Shown here piece after piece: positions 1-9,182 of a stretch of 64,000 nucleotides of DNA. Where the stretch lies: the NCBI GenBank assembly GCA_005502925.1, contig SCPD01000009.1, positions 1 to 64,000 of the forward strand. Reading direction: 5' to 3'. This DNA is from Rhizobiales bacterium Y(2018). GTDB taxonomy: Bacteria > Pseudomonadota > Alphaproteobacteria > Rhizobiales > Aestuariivirgaceae. Each line of letters starts with the position of its first letter. Positions within the stretch are counted from its first letter, which is position 1. A program made the translations under genes and the position numbers. The notes under the pieces were generated by a model that saw nothing but the letters and a program-made list of their open reading frames with translations, was not told the DNA's origin and made no database searches.

Positions 1-1
1 C

Positions 2-76
2 GTCGCCGTCATGCGCAAACTCCTGACCATCCTCAACGCCATCATTCGGGACGGAAAGCCATGGCAAATCGCTTGA
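2..76 (+). mobile_element. C-terminal tail of an IS110-family transposase (partial)
   Basis: The first 25 codons of the window are open in frame 2 and end at TGA 74-76. They read VAVMRKLLTILNAI followed by IRDGKPW, which resembles the extreme C-terminus of IS110/IS1111-type transposases (VMRKLL.ILNA.. then a short basic tail). Only the tail is visible, so whether the element is intact cannot be judged. A palindromic intergenic repeat starts 16 bases downstream. This identification is from memory of the family ending and is moderate. Confidence 0.5.
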
Positions 77-91
77 CTTCCAAGACAGTCG

Positions 92-276
92 CTTCTCCCG
101 CTTGCGGGAGAAGGTGGCCGAAGGCCGGATGAGGGTGTTCTCTCAGCTTCTCTGCAAGCGCAAGCGTAGGAAGTAGTGAAGCTTGTTCCTCTTGATCTCC
201 TGAAACATCGTCGTGAGCTGAACCAACACCCTCATCCGCCCTATCGGGCACCTTCTCCCGCAAGCGGGAGAAGGGG
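92..276. repeat. Palindromic intergenic repeat, copy A
   Basis: About 185 bases bounded by short hairpins cttctcccgc-ttgcgggagaag on the left and cttctcccgc-aagcgggagaag on the right. Next to each hairpin is an inverted block ending in gatgagggtg (left) and caccctcatc (right). The interior is single-copy-like. It lies at the 3' end of the fatty-acid/aromatic-CoA operon, where the folded RNA could act as a terminator. Compare copies B, C, D, E and F elsewhere in the window. Confidence 0.85.
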
Positions 277-299
277 AAATGAGACACGCGTCTCGCCGG

Positions 300-2339
300 T
301 CACTTCGCGAGTTTCTCATTCGTCTCGGCCAGCCGCACCAGCAGTTCCGACGGCCGCCAGAACCAGGCATCATCCTTGGCCAAGGCTTCGATGCGGCGCA
401 GGACGGCCTTCACGCCGATCTCGTCGGCCAAAAACATCGGGCCGCCGCGCCAGCGCGGAAAGCCGTAGCCATTGACCATCACGACATCGATGTCGCTGGC
501 CCTGAGCGCGATGCCTTCGTCGAGAATGCGGGCTCCCTCATTGATCATGGCGAGCAGGATGCGGTCCATGATCTCATCCTTGCTGAAGGTGCGCGGCGTG
601 ATGTTGCGGCGCCGGCGCTCTTGCGTGATGATCGCCAAGGTCGCCTCATCGGGCACCGGTGTCTTGCCGGCGTAACTGTAATAGCCGCTGCCGGTCTTGC
701 GGCCGAAGCGCCCGCTCTTGCAGATGAGATCGACGATGCGGACATAACGCTCGCGCGGGTCGCGTGTGGGGGCGAGAGCCTTGCGGTTGGCCCACATGAT
801 ATCGAGCCCGGCCATATCCTGCATCTCGAACACGCCCATGGGCAGGCCGAAATCGCGGAAGGCCGCATCGATCTCGGCCGGAGCGGCGCCATCCTCCATC
901 AGATATTCGGCCTGCTTGCGATAGGCCGAGAGAATGCGATTGCCGATGAAGCCGTCGCACACGCCGGCGCGGACCGCGATCTTGCCGAGCCTACGGCCGA
1001 GCGCGAAGCCGGTCGCCACGGTCTCGGATGCGGCGTTGGGCGGCACGACCACTTCGAGCAGCTTCATGATATGGGCGGGCGAGAAAAAATGCAGACCGAT
1101 GACCTGCTGCGGCCGCGCCGTCACATCGGCGATGGCCCCGACATCGAGATAGGAGGTATTGGTGGCGAGGATGGCGTCGGGCTTCGCGGCCTTGTCGAGA
1201 TCGCGGAAGATCGCCTGCTTCACGCCCAGATCCTCGAAGGCGGCCTCGATCACCAGATCGGCGGAAGAGAGATCGGCCATCGTCGCGGTGGTGCGCAATC
1301 CGCCGGCGGCGATCCGGTCGAAGTCGGCTTGTGCGAGCTTGCCGCGCTCGACTGAAGCTTTGAGCAAGCCCAGAGCCCGGTCGCGGGCGAGATCAGCCGA
1401 CGGCTGATCGCGCTCAAGCAAAGTGACGGAGAGGCCGGAGAGCAGAGCCGCGGCGGCGATGCCGGTTCCCATCAGGCCACCACCGATGACGCCCAGTTGT
1501 GCCACCGGTCGCGGCTTCGCGTCGGCCTCGGGAATTTTGGCGATCTCGCGCTCGGCGAAGAAGATGTGGCGCAGTGCGCGTGCCTGCTCGGAATTGCGCA
1601 GCTCAGCGAATACTTCCGCCTCGCGCGCCATGCCCTGCGCGAAGTCGAGATGTGCAGTCTCTTCTAGGACGTCGAAAGCGCGCACCGGGCTTATCTGGCC
1701 ACGCGCTTTCACCTGTTTGCGCAACTCGGCAAAATTCGCAGGCGCGGCGATGAGGTCGCGAACCCGCCTGACCACCGGCTTCGTTGCGAGGAAGGCGCGC
1801 GCCTCGGCGATGAGATCGCCTTCCGCGATCCTGTCGGCGATACCGAGTTGCAAGGCTTCCGCCGCCGCCACGCGACGGCCCGAGGTGATCATGTCGATGG
1901 ACGGGGCCATGCCGATGAGGCGCGGCAGCCGCTGCGTGCCGCCAGCGCCCGGAATGATGCCGAGCGTGACTTCCGGCAGACCGACAAAGGCGTGTCTGTT
2001 CATCACGCGATAGTGGCAGGCGAGAGCAAGCTCGAAACCGCCACCGAGGGCCGTGCCATGAATCGCGGCGACGACGGGAATGGTGAGCGCTTCGAGCGCC
2101 GCGATGACATCGCGCAAGGAGGGCGGTACCGGCGGCTTGCCGAATTCGCGGATATCCGCCCCGGCGACGAAGGTCTTGCCGGCGCAGGCGAGGATGACGC
2201 CGCGCAGCGACGTATCTTGCGTGATCTGCGTGATGGCTTCCGCCAGACCCTGGCGCACGGAATGCGAGGTCGCGTTCACCGGCGGATTGTCGATGGTGAT
2301 GATGGCGATGCCATCTTCGCGGGCAAGCGACACGGTCAT
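300..2339 (-). CDS. FadJ-like bifunctional enoyl-CoA hydratase / 3-hydroxyacyl-CoA dehydrogenase
   Basis: A 679-residue protein with an N-terminal crotonase domain and a C-terminal NAD-dependent 3-hydroxyacyl-CoA dehydrogenase. The crotonase half has HGTALGGGFE near residue 94 and LPEVTLGIIPGAGG near 121, so both catalytic glutamates (about E103 and E123) are kept. The Rossmann motif GGGLMGTG is near residue 286, followed by two 3HCDH C-terminal domains. It should hydrate an enoyl-CoA and oxidise the resulting 3-hydroxyacyl-CoA. It is the last gene of a five-gene minus-strand operon, starting 2 bases after the acyl-CoA dehydrogenase stop. Given the neighbours, it probably serves the beta-oxidation-like end of an aromatic-CoA pathway rather than bulk fatty-acid oxidation; that role is inference. 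Confidence 0.88.
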   Translation of the reverse strand: MTVSLAREDGIAIITIDNPPVNATSHSVRQGLAEAITQITQDTSLRGVILACAGKTFVAGADIREFGKPPVPPSLRDVIAALEALTIPVVAAIHGTALGGGFELALACHYRVMNRHAFVGLPEVTLGIIPGAGGTQRLPRLIGMAPSIDMITSGRRVAAAEALQLGIADRIAEGDLIAEARAFLATKPVVRRVRDLIAAPANFAELRKQVKARGQISPVRAFDVLEETAHLDFAQGMAREAEVFAELRNSEQARALRHIFFAEREIAKIPEADAKPRPVAQLGVIGGGLMGTGIAAAALLSGLSVTLLERDQPSADLARDRALGLLKASVERGKLAQADFDRIAAGGLRTTATMADLSSADLVIEAAFEDLGVKQAIFRDLDKAAKPDAILATNTSYLDVGAIADVTARPQQVIGLHFFSPAHIMKLLEVVVPPNAASETVATGFALGRRLGKIAVRAGVCDGFIGNRILSAYRKQAEYLMEDGAAPAEIDAAFRDFGLPMGVFEMQDMAGLDIMWANRKALAPTRDPRERYVRIVDLICKSGRFGRKTGSGYYSYAGKTPVPDEATLAIITQERRRRNITPRTFSKDEIMDRILLAMINEGARILDEGIALRASDIDVVMVNGYGFPRWRGGPMFLADEIGVKAVLRRIEALAKDDAWFWRPSELLVRLAETNEKLAK

Positions 2340-2341
2340 GA

Positions 2342-3519
2342 TCAGGCTTTCGTGGTGGGAGAGAGCAGCGAGCGCGCGATGATGACCTTTTGCACCGCGC
2401 TCGCCCCTTCATAGATGCGCAAGGCGCGGATCTCGCGATAAAGCTGCTCGGGACGCGTGCCGGATTTGACGCCGAGCCCGCCGAAGAGCTGCACGGCGGT
2501 GTCGATCACCCGCTGCGCCGCCTCGGTCGCGGTGAATTTGGCCATCGCCGCCTCACGGGTGATGCGCTCGGCGCCCTGGTCCTTGGTCCAGGCGGCGCGA
2601 TAGACCATCAGTGCGGAGGCATCGACATCGAGCGCCATGTCGGCGATCTGGCCCTGCACCATCTGGAGATCGGCGAGCACGCCACCCATCAGCCGCCGGC
2701 TCGATACATGGATCAGCGCCTCATCGAGGGCGCGGCGCGCAAAGCCCAGAGCGGCAGCGCCCACCGTCGAGCGGAAGATGTCGAGCACCGACATGGCGAT
2801 CTTGAAGCCCTCGCCGCCCTTGCCGATGCGGTTGCCGATCGGAATGCGGCAATCGTCGAAGCGCAAGCGGGCGAGCGGATGCGGCGAGATCGTCTCGATG
2901 CGCTCGGCGATGCTGAGGCCGGGCGTGTCGGCCTCGATCATGAAGGCGCTGAGGCCCCGCGCTCCCGGCGCCTCGCCGGTACGGCAGAAGACGACATAAC
3001 GATCGGCGATGCCACCATTGGAGATCCAGGTCTTCTCGCCCTCGATGACGACATGCTCATTGCCGTCGGGCCGCGCGGTGCAGGCAAGCGCCGCCACATC
3101 CGAGCCTGCTTCGGGCTCCGACAGAGCGAAGGCCGAGATCGCCTTGCCTTGGGCGATGGGGGGCAGCCATTTGCGCTTCTGCTCTTCGGTGCCGAACAAG
3201 GTGACGGGACCGGTGCCGAGACCCTGCATGGCGAAAGCGAAATCGGCGAGCCCGTCGGCATAGGCCAGGGTCTCGCGGATGAGGCACAAGGAACGCACGT
3301 CGAGTTTTTCGGCGAGTCCGCCGAAAGGCGCCGTCACCGCATGGCGCAGCAGCCCGCTTTCGCCCAAAGCGGCGACGAGCTTGCGGCAGGACTGGTCGGG
3401 GTCGTGATGATCGACGAGACCCGGTACTTCGTTGCGGGCGAAAGCCAGAACCTCAGCCTCGACTTCGCGGTGGCTCTTGTCGAAGAACGGCCAGGCGAGA
3501 AAACTCCTGTCGGTCATGC

Positions 3520-3523
<4 letters not shown>
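2342..3523 (-). CDS. Acyl-CoA dehydrogenase family protein
   Basis: A 393-residue FAD-dependent acyl-CoA dehydrogenase of usual length. Visible signatures are [15 protein letters not shown] in the middle domain (flavin contact), KTWISNGG, and the C-terminal [10 protein letters not shown], in which the Glu near residue 372 occupies the catalytic-base position. It would introduce or remove a 2,3 double bond in a CoA thioester, passing electrons to ETF. Its ATG overlaps the stop of the upstream crotonase by four bases, so the genes are translationally coupled. The operon (SDR, MarR, crotonase, this enzyme, FadJ-like) is the type found beside aryl-CoA ligases, and its substrate may be a ring-derived CoA ester. 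Confidence 0.9.
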
Positions 3524-4349
<826 letters not shown>

Positions 4350-4353
<4 letters not shown>

Positions 4354-4874
4354 GACTGCTGTCTCGCCAGGATGGTTTCGCGTGTCGAGTCTTTCAGTGA
4401 GGCCAGGAGATCCATCAATTTGTCGATGTCCTTTTGCGACAGTTGCTCGAAATATTTGGCGATCCAGTCGCCATGGACCTTGGCCATGCGGCGGAATTCG
4501 CGCCGGCCCTTGTCGGTGAGCCTGATGATCTGAGCGCGGCGGTCGCCGCTCGAGGTGGTGCGGGTGATATGGCCCGATTTGACGAGGCCTTCGACCAGGC
4601 TGGTGATGTTGCCGGCCGAGACCATCAGCCGCTTCGACACCTCGCCCAGCACCAGGCCCTCATCGGCGCGGTCGAGCTGCGCCAATATGTCGAAACGCGG
4701 CAGGCTGAAGTCGAACTCGGCATTGAGATGGCGGCGGATATCGTTTTCGATGAGGCGCGAGCAGGAGAGGAGGCGCAGCCACAGGCGCAGCTCCATCTTA
4801 TGGTCGGCGGGGCGCGCCGCCACCGTCGTCTCGGCGTCGATCCACAAGGGAGTTTGCTCTTCGGGCGCCGTCAC
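4350..4874 (-). CDS. MarR-family transcriptional regulator
   Basis: A 174-residue winged-helix regulator. Residues around [30 protein letters not shown] form the recognition helix region, and [16 protein letters not shown] is the wing, typical of MarR proteins that respond to aromatic acids or their CoA esters. The GTG at 4872-4874 is chosen as start because it overlaps the SDR stop as GTGA and has GGGAGG seven bases upstream; a longer frame to 4940 would run inside the SDR gene. It sits inside the operon it probably autoregulates. The ligand is unknown; an aryl-CoA intermediate is a reasonable inference. Confidence 0.88.
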
Positions 4875-5611
4875 AGATCGCCTCCCGCAACCGTGATCGC
4901 CTGGCCGGTAATGGCGGAAGCGCCCTCGGAACAGAGCCACAGAGCCGCATTGGCCACTTCATCCGGCGTGATCAGCCGTCCGCCAGGATTCGTCTTGGCG
5001 AAATGATCGATCGCCTTGGTGGCCGGGAGGCCTGTCTTCGTCGCGATCGTGTTCGCCGCATTGGCGATGAGATCGGTGTCAGTATAACCAGGGCACAGCG
5101 CATTGACGGTGATGCGCGTCTTGATGAGCTCGGCGGCGAGCGCGCGGGTCATGCCGATGACGGCATGTTTCGCCGCGCAATAAGCCGCGACATAGGGATA
5201 ACCCTTGAGGCCGGCGATCGAGGCGACATTGACGATACGGCCTGAGCCCAACTTCATCATGCCCGGCAGGACCGTTCGTGTGGCGATGAAAGCGCTTTCG
5301 ACATTCACCGCCATCATGCGGCGGAGGAGGTCGAGGCTGGTGGTCTGGAAGGGAGCGGATTCAGCGGCGCCCGCATTGTTGATCAGGATGTGATAGGGCC
5401 CGCTGTTGGCAACCGCCCGGCTCAGCGCCTTCTCATCGGTGACGTCGACGCTCAGGCCGCGCTTGGCGACGCCGTCGGCGACCGCTTGCGTCAAGGTGGC
5501 TTCCGAGCGGCCCATGATGGTGACGTCATGACCAAGGCCTGAGAGTGCCATGGCGATGGCGCGTCCGATGCCTCGGCTTCCGCCCGTGACGAGTGCTCGC
5601 TGTTCAGCCAT
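4871..5611 (-). CDS. SDR-family NAD(P)-dependent oxidoreductase
   Basis: A 246-residue classical short-chain dehydrogenase. It has the cofactor motif TGGSRGIG near residue 9, NNAG near 79, and the catalytic YCAAK near 143, with PGYTDTDL after the active site. It is the first gene of the five-gene minus operon, with a well-formed promoter upstream at 5639-5668. It probably oxidises or reduces a hydroxyl/keto group on a CoA-bound ring or chain intermediate. Homologues occur in 2-aminobenzoyl-CoA and cyclohexanecarboxyl-CoA type clusters, but the substrate cannot be read from sequence. Confidence 0.9.
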   Translation of the reverse strand: MAEQRALVTGGSRGIGRAIAMALSGLGHDVTIMGRSEATLTQAVADGVAKRGLSVDVTDEKALSRAVANSGPYHILINNAGAAESAPFQTTSLDLLRRMMAVNVESAFIATRTVLPGMMKLGSGRIVNVASIAGLKGYPYVAAYCAAKHAVIGMTRALAAELIKTRITVNALCPGYTDTDLIANAANTIATKTGLPATKAIDHFAKTNPGGRLITPDEVANAALWLCSEGASAITGQAITVAGGDL

Positions 5612-5638
5612 GTGCCCTGTCTTTCGTTGCTCACAGCG

Positions 5639-5668
5639 ATTGTAGGGCCGGGCCGGAAATTATTTCAA
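5639..5668 (-). promoter_or_regulatory. Sigma-70-type promoter of the SDR-MarR-crotonase operon
   Basis: On the minus strand TTGAAA (5663-5668) is followed after 18 bases by TACAAT (5639-5644), about 28 bases upstream of the SDR ATG. The element gacttgaaa occurs twice on this strand (5663-5671 and 5681-5689), 18 bases apart, with the proximal copy over the -35 box. That is a plausible binding site for the operon's MarR protein. The regulator assignment is inference. Confidence 0.6.
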
Positions 5669-5687
5669 GTCTAAAGCGTTTTTCAAG

Positions 5688-6809
5688 TCACGCCGCGGCG
5701 ACCGCGCGATGATCCTGGCGCAGGCCCTTCGCGGCGAGGATAGGCAGGACATTGTCGCGGAAATACGGGAACTCCTCGACATAGTCGACGAAGGACAAGG
5801 TCGTGCCTTTGAAGCCTGCCTCGTGCAGCGCAATGATGCCGTCGGCGACTTGCTCGGGCGTTCCGACCAGCGGGAAGCCGCCATGACCGGCAGCCATGCG
5901 GTCGCGGATCAGCGCCAGGAGATCATGCGGGAAGGACTGCGCATGGGCGAATTGCAGGCGCACCAGATTGTCGACGGCGTCCCAGTCGGCATGGGTGCGG
6001 CCGAAATGCTCGAGATAGTCCTTGGCTTCCTGCTCGCTTGGCCGGCAGACGACATGCGCGAAAGTGAGCACCTCGATGTCGCGTTTGCTGGCGCGGCCCA
6101 TCTCCTTGAGCTGAGCGATCTCGTCCTTCGAGCGGGCCAGATCGATGGCCGGCGTGAACAGGAAATCGGCATTGCGGGTCGCGAAATTGCGGCCTTCACC
6201 CGAACCCGCGGCGTTGATGATCGGCACAGGGCTCAAGGGCTTGGGCTCGCCCAGCACCTGCTTCAATTGGAAGTATGTGCCGTTCCAGTCGAAGCTCTTG
6301 TCCTCGCGCCACAGAGCCTGCACGATGTCGAACCATTCCTGGGCGTAGCCGTAACGCACCTCATGCTTGTCCGGCAGCGTCAGGCCCAGGGCCTCATATT
6401 CGGGCTTGTTCCAGCCTGCCACGATATTGAGGCCGATGCGGCCCCGGCTGATGCGGTCGATGGTGGCGAGCTGCTTGGCTGAGACCACCGGGTGATTGGC
6501 GGCGGTGTGGAGGGTGGCGAAGACCGTGATGTCTTGCGTATGGGCAAGCAGGCCCGCCGCCCAGGTAATGGTCTCCAGCACGTTGTGATGGAAATTCGTC
6601 TCGCCGCCATAACCGATCCAGCGCGCGATCGGCAGCATGAAATCGATGCCGGCCTGATCGAGAAGGCGCGCCAGCTTCAGATTGTTCTCCCAGCTGTTGT
6701 CCCAACGCTCCTCGACCTTGGTGACGGTCATGCCGCTCGAGCAGTTGGACGCGAAAGTGCCGAGCAGGAACTGGTCCTTGGCGAACATGCGGTTGGGAGA
6801 TCGGGCCAT
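5688..6809 (-). CDS. LLM-class flavin-dependent monooxygenase, RutA/SfnG-like
   Basis: A 373-residue luciferase-like (bacterial luciferase/RutA/SfnG) FMN-dependent monooxygenase. Family features are TVFATLHTAANHPVVSAKQ, TIDRISRGRIGLNIVAGWN (flavin-binding strand), KPEYEALG, and a C-terminal GTPEQVADGI. RutA-type relatives use flavin supplied by a separate reductase to insert oxygen and open heterocyclic rings or cleave C-N/C-S bonds. The ATG at 6807-6809 is preferred because GGAGG lies eight bases upstream; a GTG five codons earlier overlaps that ribosome-binding site. It is divergent from a winged-helix regulator and lies between the two halves of a tryptophan/anthranilate locus. No flavin reductase gene is seen nearby. 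The substrate is unknown. Confidence 0.85.
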   Translation of the reverse strand: MARSPNRMFAKDQFLLGTFASNCSSGMTVTKVEERWDNSWENNLKLARLLDQAGIDFMLPIARWIGYGGETNFHHNVLETITWAAGLLAHTQDITVFATLHTAANHPVVSAKQLATIDRISRGRIGLNIVAGWNKPEYEALGLTLPDKHEVRYGYAQEWFDIVQALWREDKSFDWNGTYFQLKQVLGEPKPLSPVPIINAAGSGEGRNFATRNADFLFTPAIDLARSKDEIAQLKEMGRASKRDIEVLTFAHVVCRPSEQEAKDYLEHFGRTHADWDAVDNLVRLQFAHAQSFPHDLLALIRDRMAAGHGGFPLVGTPEQVADGIIALHEAGFKGTTLSFVDYVEEFPYFRDNVLPILAAKGLRQDHRAVAAA

Positions 6810-6838
6810 TCGGGTTTCCTCCACCAGTATGTTTATAG

Positions 6839-6863
6839 TTTATGATAGAAAATCTATGATAAA
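6839..6863. promoter_or_regulatory. 25-bp palindromic operator between monooxygenase and winged-helix regulator
   Basis: An AT-rich inverted repeat with 10 of 12 base pairs matching: left half TTTATGATAGA, right half TCTATGATAAA, around AAA. It lies in the 117-base region between divergent starts at 6809 and 6927 and overlaps the likely monooxygenase promoter. A neighbouring atagttta (6834-6841) recurs in reverse complement at the 7481 promoter. A dimeric winged-helix repressor site, probably for the product of 6927-7484, is the simplest reading. Confidence 0.55.
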
Positions 6864-6926
6864 ATCGATGTGGACGCAACCGGCCGGCTTCGGCATCCTG
6901 AATCCCAACGAGGGAGAGGAGCGGCC

Positions 6927-7484
6927 ATGGCGCACAAGAAGAAGCTCGAGGAGAAAAGCGGCGAGGGGCTCGACCGCCGCTGGCATCTCGCCAACACGCC
7001 CTTCGAGATCGAGGTGACCGAAGCCGAATATTCCCTCATGCGCGCCTATGAAGGTTTCGGCCGCTGGCAGCAGGAATGTCTGGGCTCGGTGATCGACCAT
7101 GCGCTGAGCGGGCCCGAAAATGCGCTGCTCCACATCATCCGCATGCATGACCGGCCGAAGAGCATCAAAGACCTCGCCTGGATGACCAATCGCGACGACA
7201 TTCCCAATATCCAGTACAGCCTGCGCAAGCTGATCAAGGCCGGGCTGGTGCGCCGGTCGGGAAGCGGGCGCGCCGGCGTCACCTATATGGCGAGCGAACG
7301 CGGTGTCGACGTCACCGACCACTATGCCAAGCTACGCAAGACGCTGCTGGTCCAGGCTTTGTCGAATGTTCCCGATTTCGACACGCGGCTCTCGGAGGCG
7401 GCGCGCACCTTCGAGCTGCTCACCGGCATCTATGAGCAGGTGGCGCGCATCGCGGCGACGCATCGCCGCGTGAAGCGCGATTGA
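6927..7484 (+). CDS. Winged-helix (MarR-like) transcriptional regulator
   Basis: A 185-residue protein with a central helix-turn-helix and wing: LLHIIRMHDRPKSIKDLAWM, then NIQYSLRKLIKAGLVRRSGSGRAGVTYMASERG. Flanking helices suggest a MarR-type dimer. The ATG at 6927 has AGGGAGAGGA (6911-6920) as ribosome-binding site; a longer frame to 6870 overlaps the operator region. It is divergent from the LLM monooxygenase and immediately upstream of the aryl-CoA ligase operon, whose promoter starts at its stop codon. It is the best candidate regulator of both divergent units. The inducer is unknown; kynurenine, anthranilate or an anthraniloyl-CoA are inferred candidates. Confidence 0.82.
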   Translation: MAHKKKLEEKSGEGLDRRWHLANTPFEIEVTEAEYSLMRAYEGFGRWQQECLGSVIDHALSGPENALLHIIRMHDRPKSIKDLAWMTNRDDIPNIQYSLRKLIKAGLVRRSGSGRAGVTYMASERGVDVTDHYAKLRKTLLVQALSNVPDFDTRLSEAARTFELLTGIYEQVARIAATHRRVKRD

Positions 7485-7509
7485 CATCGTCCAGAATTAT
7501 TTTAGAATT
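7481..7509 (+). promoter_or_regulatory. Near-consensus promoter of the ligase-kynU-kynA operon
   Basis: TTGACA (7481-7486) and TAGAAT (7504-7509) are separated by exactly 17 bases. The -35 box overlaps the TGA of the upstream regulator gene. The direct repeat agaatta (7493-7499 and 7505-7511) covers the spacer end and -10 box. The following taaactat is the reverse complement of the atagttta seen at 6834, suggesting that one regulator binds both sites. Confidence 0.75.
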
Positions 7510-7559
7510 AAACTATTCACACGGCGCGCGACCGCGCACTACCTCCGTGAGGAGCCGCA

Positions 7560-9182
7560 ATGATTCCGAGCGCCTATGCCGACACATTCGCCCGCGATCA
7601 TCTGCCGCCGCGCGACCTGTGGCCCGATCTCATCTTCGAGCGCCCGGAATATCTTTATCCCGATCGTCTCAATTGCGTGAGCGAGCTGCTCGACCGCTGG
7701 CTCGACAAGGGCTGGCACGACCGGCCGTGCATGATCACCGACAGCGCGACCGTCAGCTATGGCGAGATGGCCGAGCGGGTGAACCGCATCGCCAATGTGC
7801 TCACCGGCGACTGCGGGCTGGTCCCCGGCGGACGGGTGCTGCTGCGCTCGGCCAATAATCCGCAATTCGTCGCCGCCTATCTCGCGGTGATGAAAGCGGG
7901 CGGCATCGCCGTCGCCACCATGCCGCTGTTGCGCGCCAAGGAGCTTTCCTATCCTACGGCCAAAGCCAAGATCACGCTGGCGCTCTGCGACGCGCGGCTC
8001 TCCGAAGAGATGGAGAAGGCCAAAGCGCAGGCGCCGGAGCTCAAACGCATCGTCTATTTCAACAGCGATGCGCCGGACGGGCTCGAGGCGCTGATGCGCC
8101 GGGCCTCGCCTCAGTTCGCACCTTGCGACACGGCGGCGGATGATGTCTGCCTCATCGGTTTCACGTCAGGCACGACCGGCGAGCCCAAAGGCACGATGCA
8201 TTTCCATCGCGATGTGCTGCTCATCGCCGATGGCTATGGCAAACATGTGCTGAAGGCCGAGGCCTCCGACCGTTTCATCGGCTCGCCGCCGCTCGCTTTC
8301 ACCTTCGGCCTCGGCGGGCTGGTGATCTTTCCGATGCGGGTCGGTGCGTCCTCGATCCTGCTCGAGAAAGCGGCGCCCGACGATCTGATCGGGGCAATCG
8401 ACAAACATCAGGCGACCATCACCTTCACCGCGCCCACCGCCTATCGCGCCATGCTGGCGAAGCTTGGGGACCAGTCGGGCAAGTCCATGCGCAAATGCGT
8501 GTCGGCCGGCGAGACCTTGCCCAAGGCGGTGTTCGACGCCTGGCTCGACCGCACCGGCATCAAGCTGATGGACGGCATCGGCGCCACCGAAATGCTGCAT
8601 ATCTTCATCGGCGCGCCCGAGGACAAGATCCGCGCCGGCTCGACCGGCCTGCCGGTGCCGGGCTACCAGGCGCGTATCGTCGATGCGGCCGGCAATGAAG
8701 CGCCGCGCGGCACGCCCGGCCGCCTCGCGGTGAAAGGACCGATCGGTTGCCGCTATCTCGACGACAAGCGCCAGCGCAACTATGTGGAGAAGGGCTGGAA
8801 CATCACCGGCGACACCTTCATCCAGGACGAGGACGGCTATTTCTGGTACCAGGCACGCTCCGACGACATGATCATCTCGGCCGGCTACAACATATCCGGG
8901 CCGGAGATCGAAAACGCGCTGCTCACCCATCCGGCCATCGCCGAATGCGCGGTGATCGGCGTTGCCGATGAAGAGCGCGGCATGGTACCGAAAGCCTTCA
9001 TCGTTCTCCGGCCCGGAAATCCCAAGGACGCTCAAATGGTGAAGCTCTTGCAGGACCACGTGAAGGCAGAGATCGCGCCGTACAAATATCCCCGCCGCAT
9101 CGAGTTCCGCGACACCCTGCCCAAGACCCAGACCGGCAAGCTGCAGCGTTTCGCGCTGCGCGCCGAAGAGGCCGGCAAATGA
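7560..9182 (+). CDS. Benzoate/2-aminobenzoate-CoA ligase-like AMP-forming enzyme
   Basis: A 540-residue adenylate-forming acyl/aryl-CoA synthetase. The P-loop-like A3 motif is GFTSGTTGEPKGT (about residue 200), the A5 motif is DGIGATEML, and the C-terminal PKTQTGKLQRFALR carries the catalytic Lys. The N-terminal segment and the PPLAFTFGLGGLVIFPMRVG stretch resemble benzoate/2-aminobenzoate-CoA ligases rather than fatty-acyl ligases. Its stop overlaps the kynureninase ATG, so its likely substrate is anthranilate produced by KynU, giving 2-aminobenzoyl-CoA. It has a good ribosome-binding site (gaggag) before ATG 7560. Substrate specificity is inferred from the operon. Confidence 0.85.
   Translation: MIPSAYADTFARDHLPPRDLWPDLIFERPEYLYPDRLNCVSELLDRWLDKGWHDRPCMITDSATVSYGEMAERVNRIANVLTGDCGLVPGGRVLLRSANNPQFVAAYLAVMKAGGIAVATMPLLRAKELSYPTAKAKITLALCDARLSEEMEKAKAQAPELKRIVYFNSDAPDGLEALMRRASPQFAPCDTAADDVCLIGFTSGTTGEPKGTMHFHRDVLLIADGYGKHVLKAEASDRFIGSPPLAFTFGLGGLVIFPMRVGASSILLEKAAPDDLIGAIDKHQATITFTAPTAYRAMLAKLGDQSGKSMRKCVSAGETLPKAVFDAWLDRTGIKLMDGIGATEMLHIFIGAPEDKIRAGSTGLPVPGYQARIVDAAGNEAPRGTPGRLAVKGPIGCRYLDDKRQRNYVEKGWNITGDTFIQDEDGYFWYQARSDDMIISAGYNISGPEIENALLTHPAIAECAVIGVADEERGMVPKAFIVLRPGNPKDAQMVKLLQDHVKAEIAPYKYPRRIEFRDTLPKTQTGKLQRFALRAEEAGK

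Noticed and set aside
5688-6824. Start of the LLM monooxygenase at GTG 6822-6824
   Set aside because: The GTG overlaps the GGAGG that properly precedes ATG 6807-6809; no separate ribosome-binding site exists for it.
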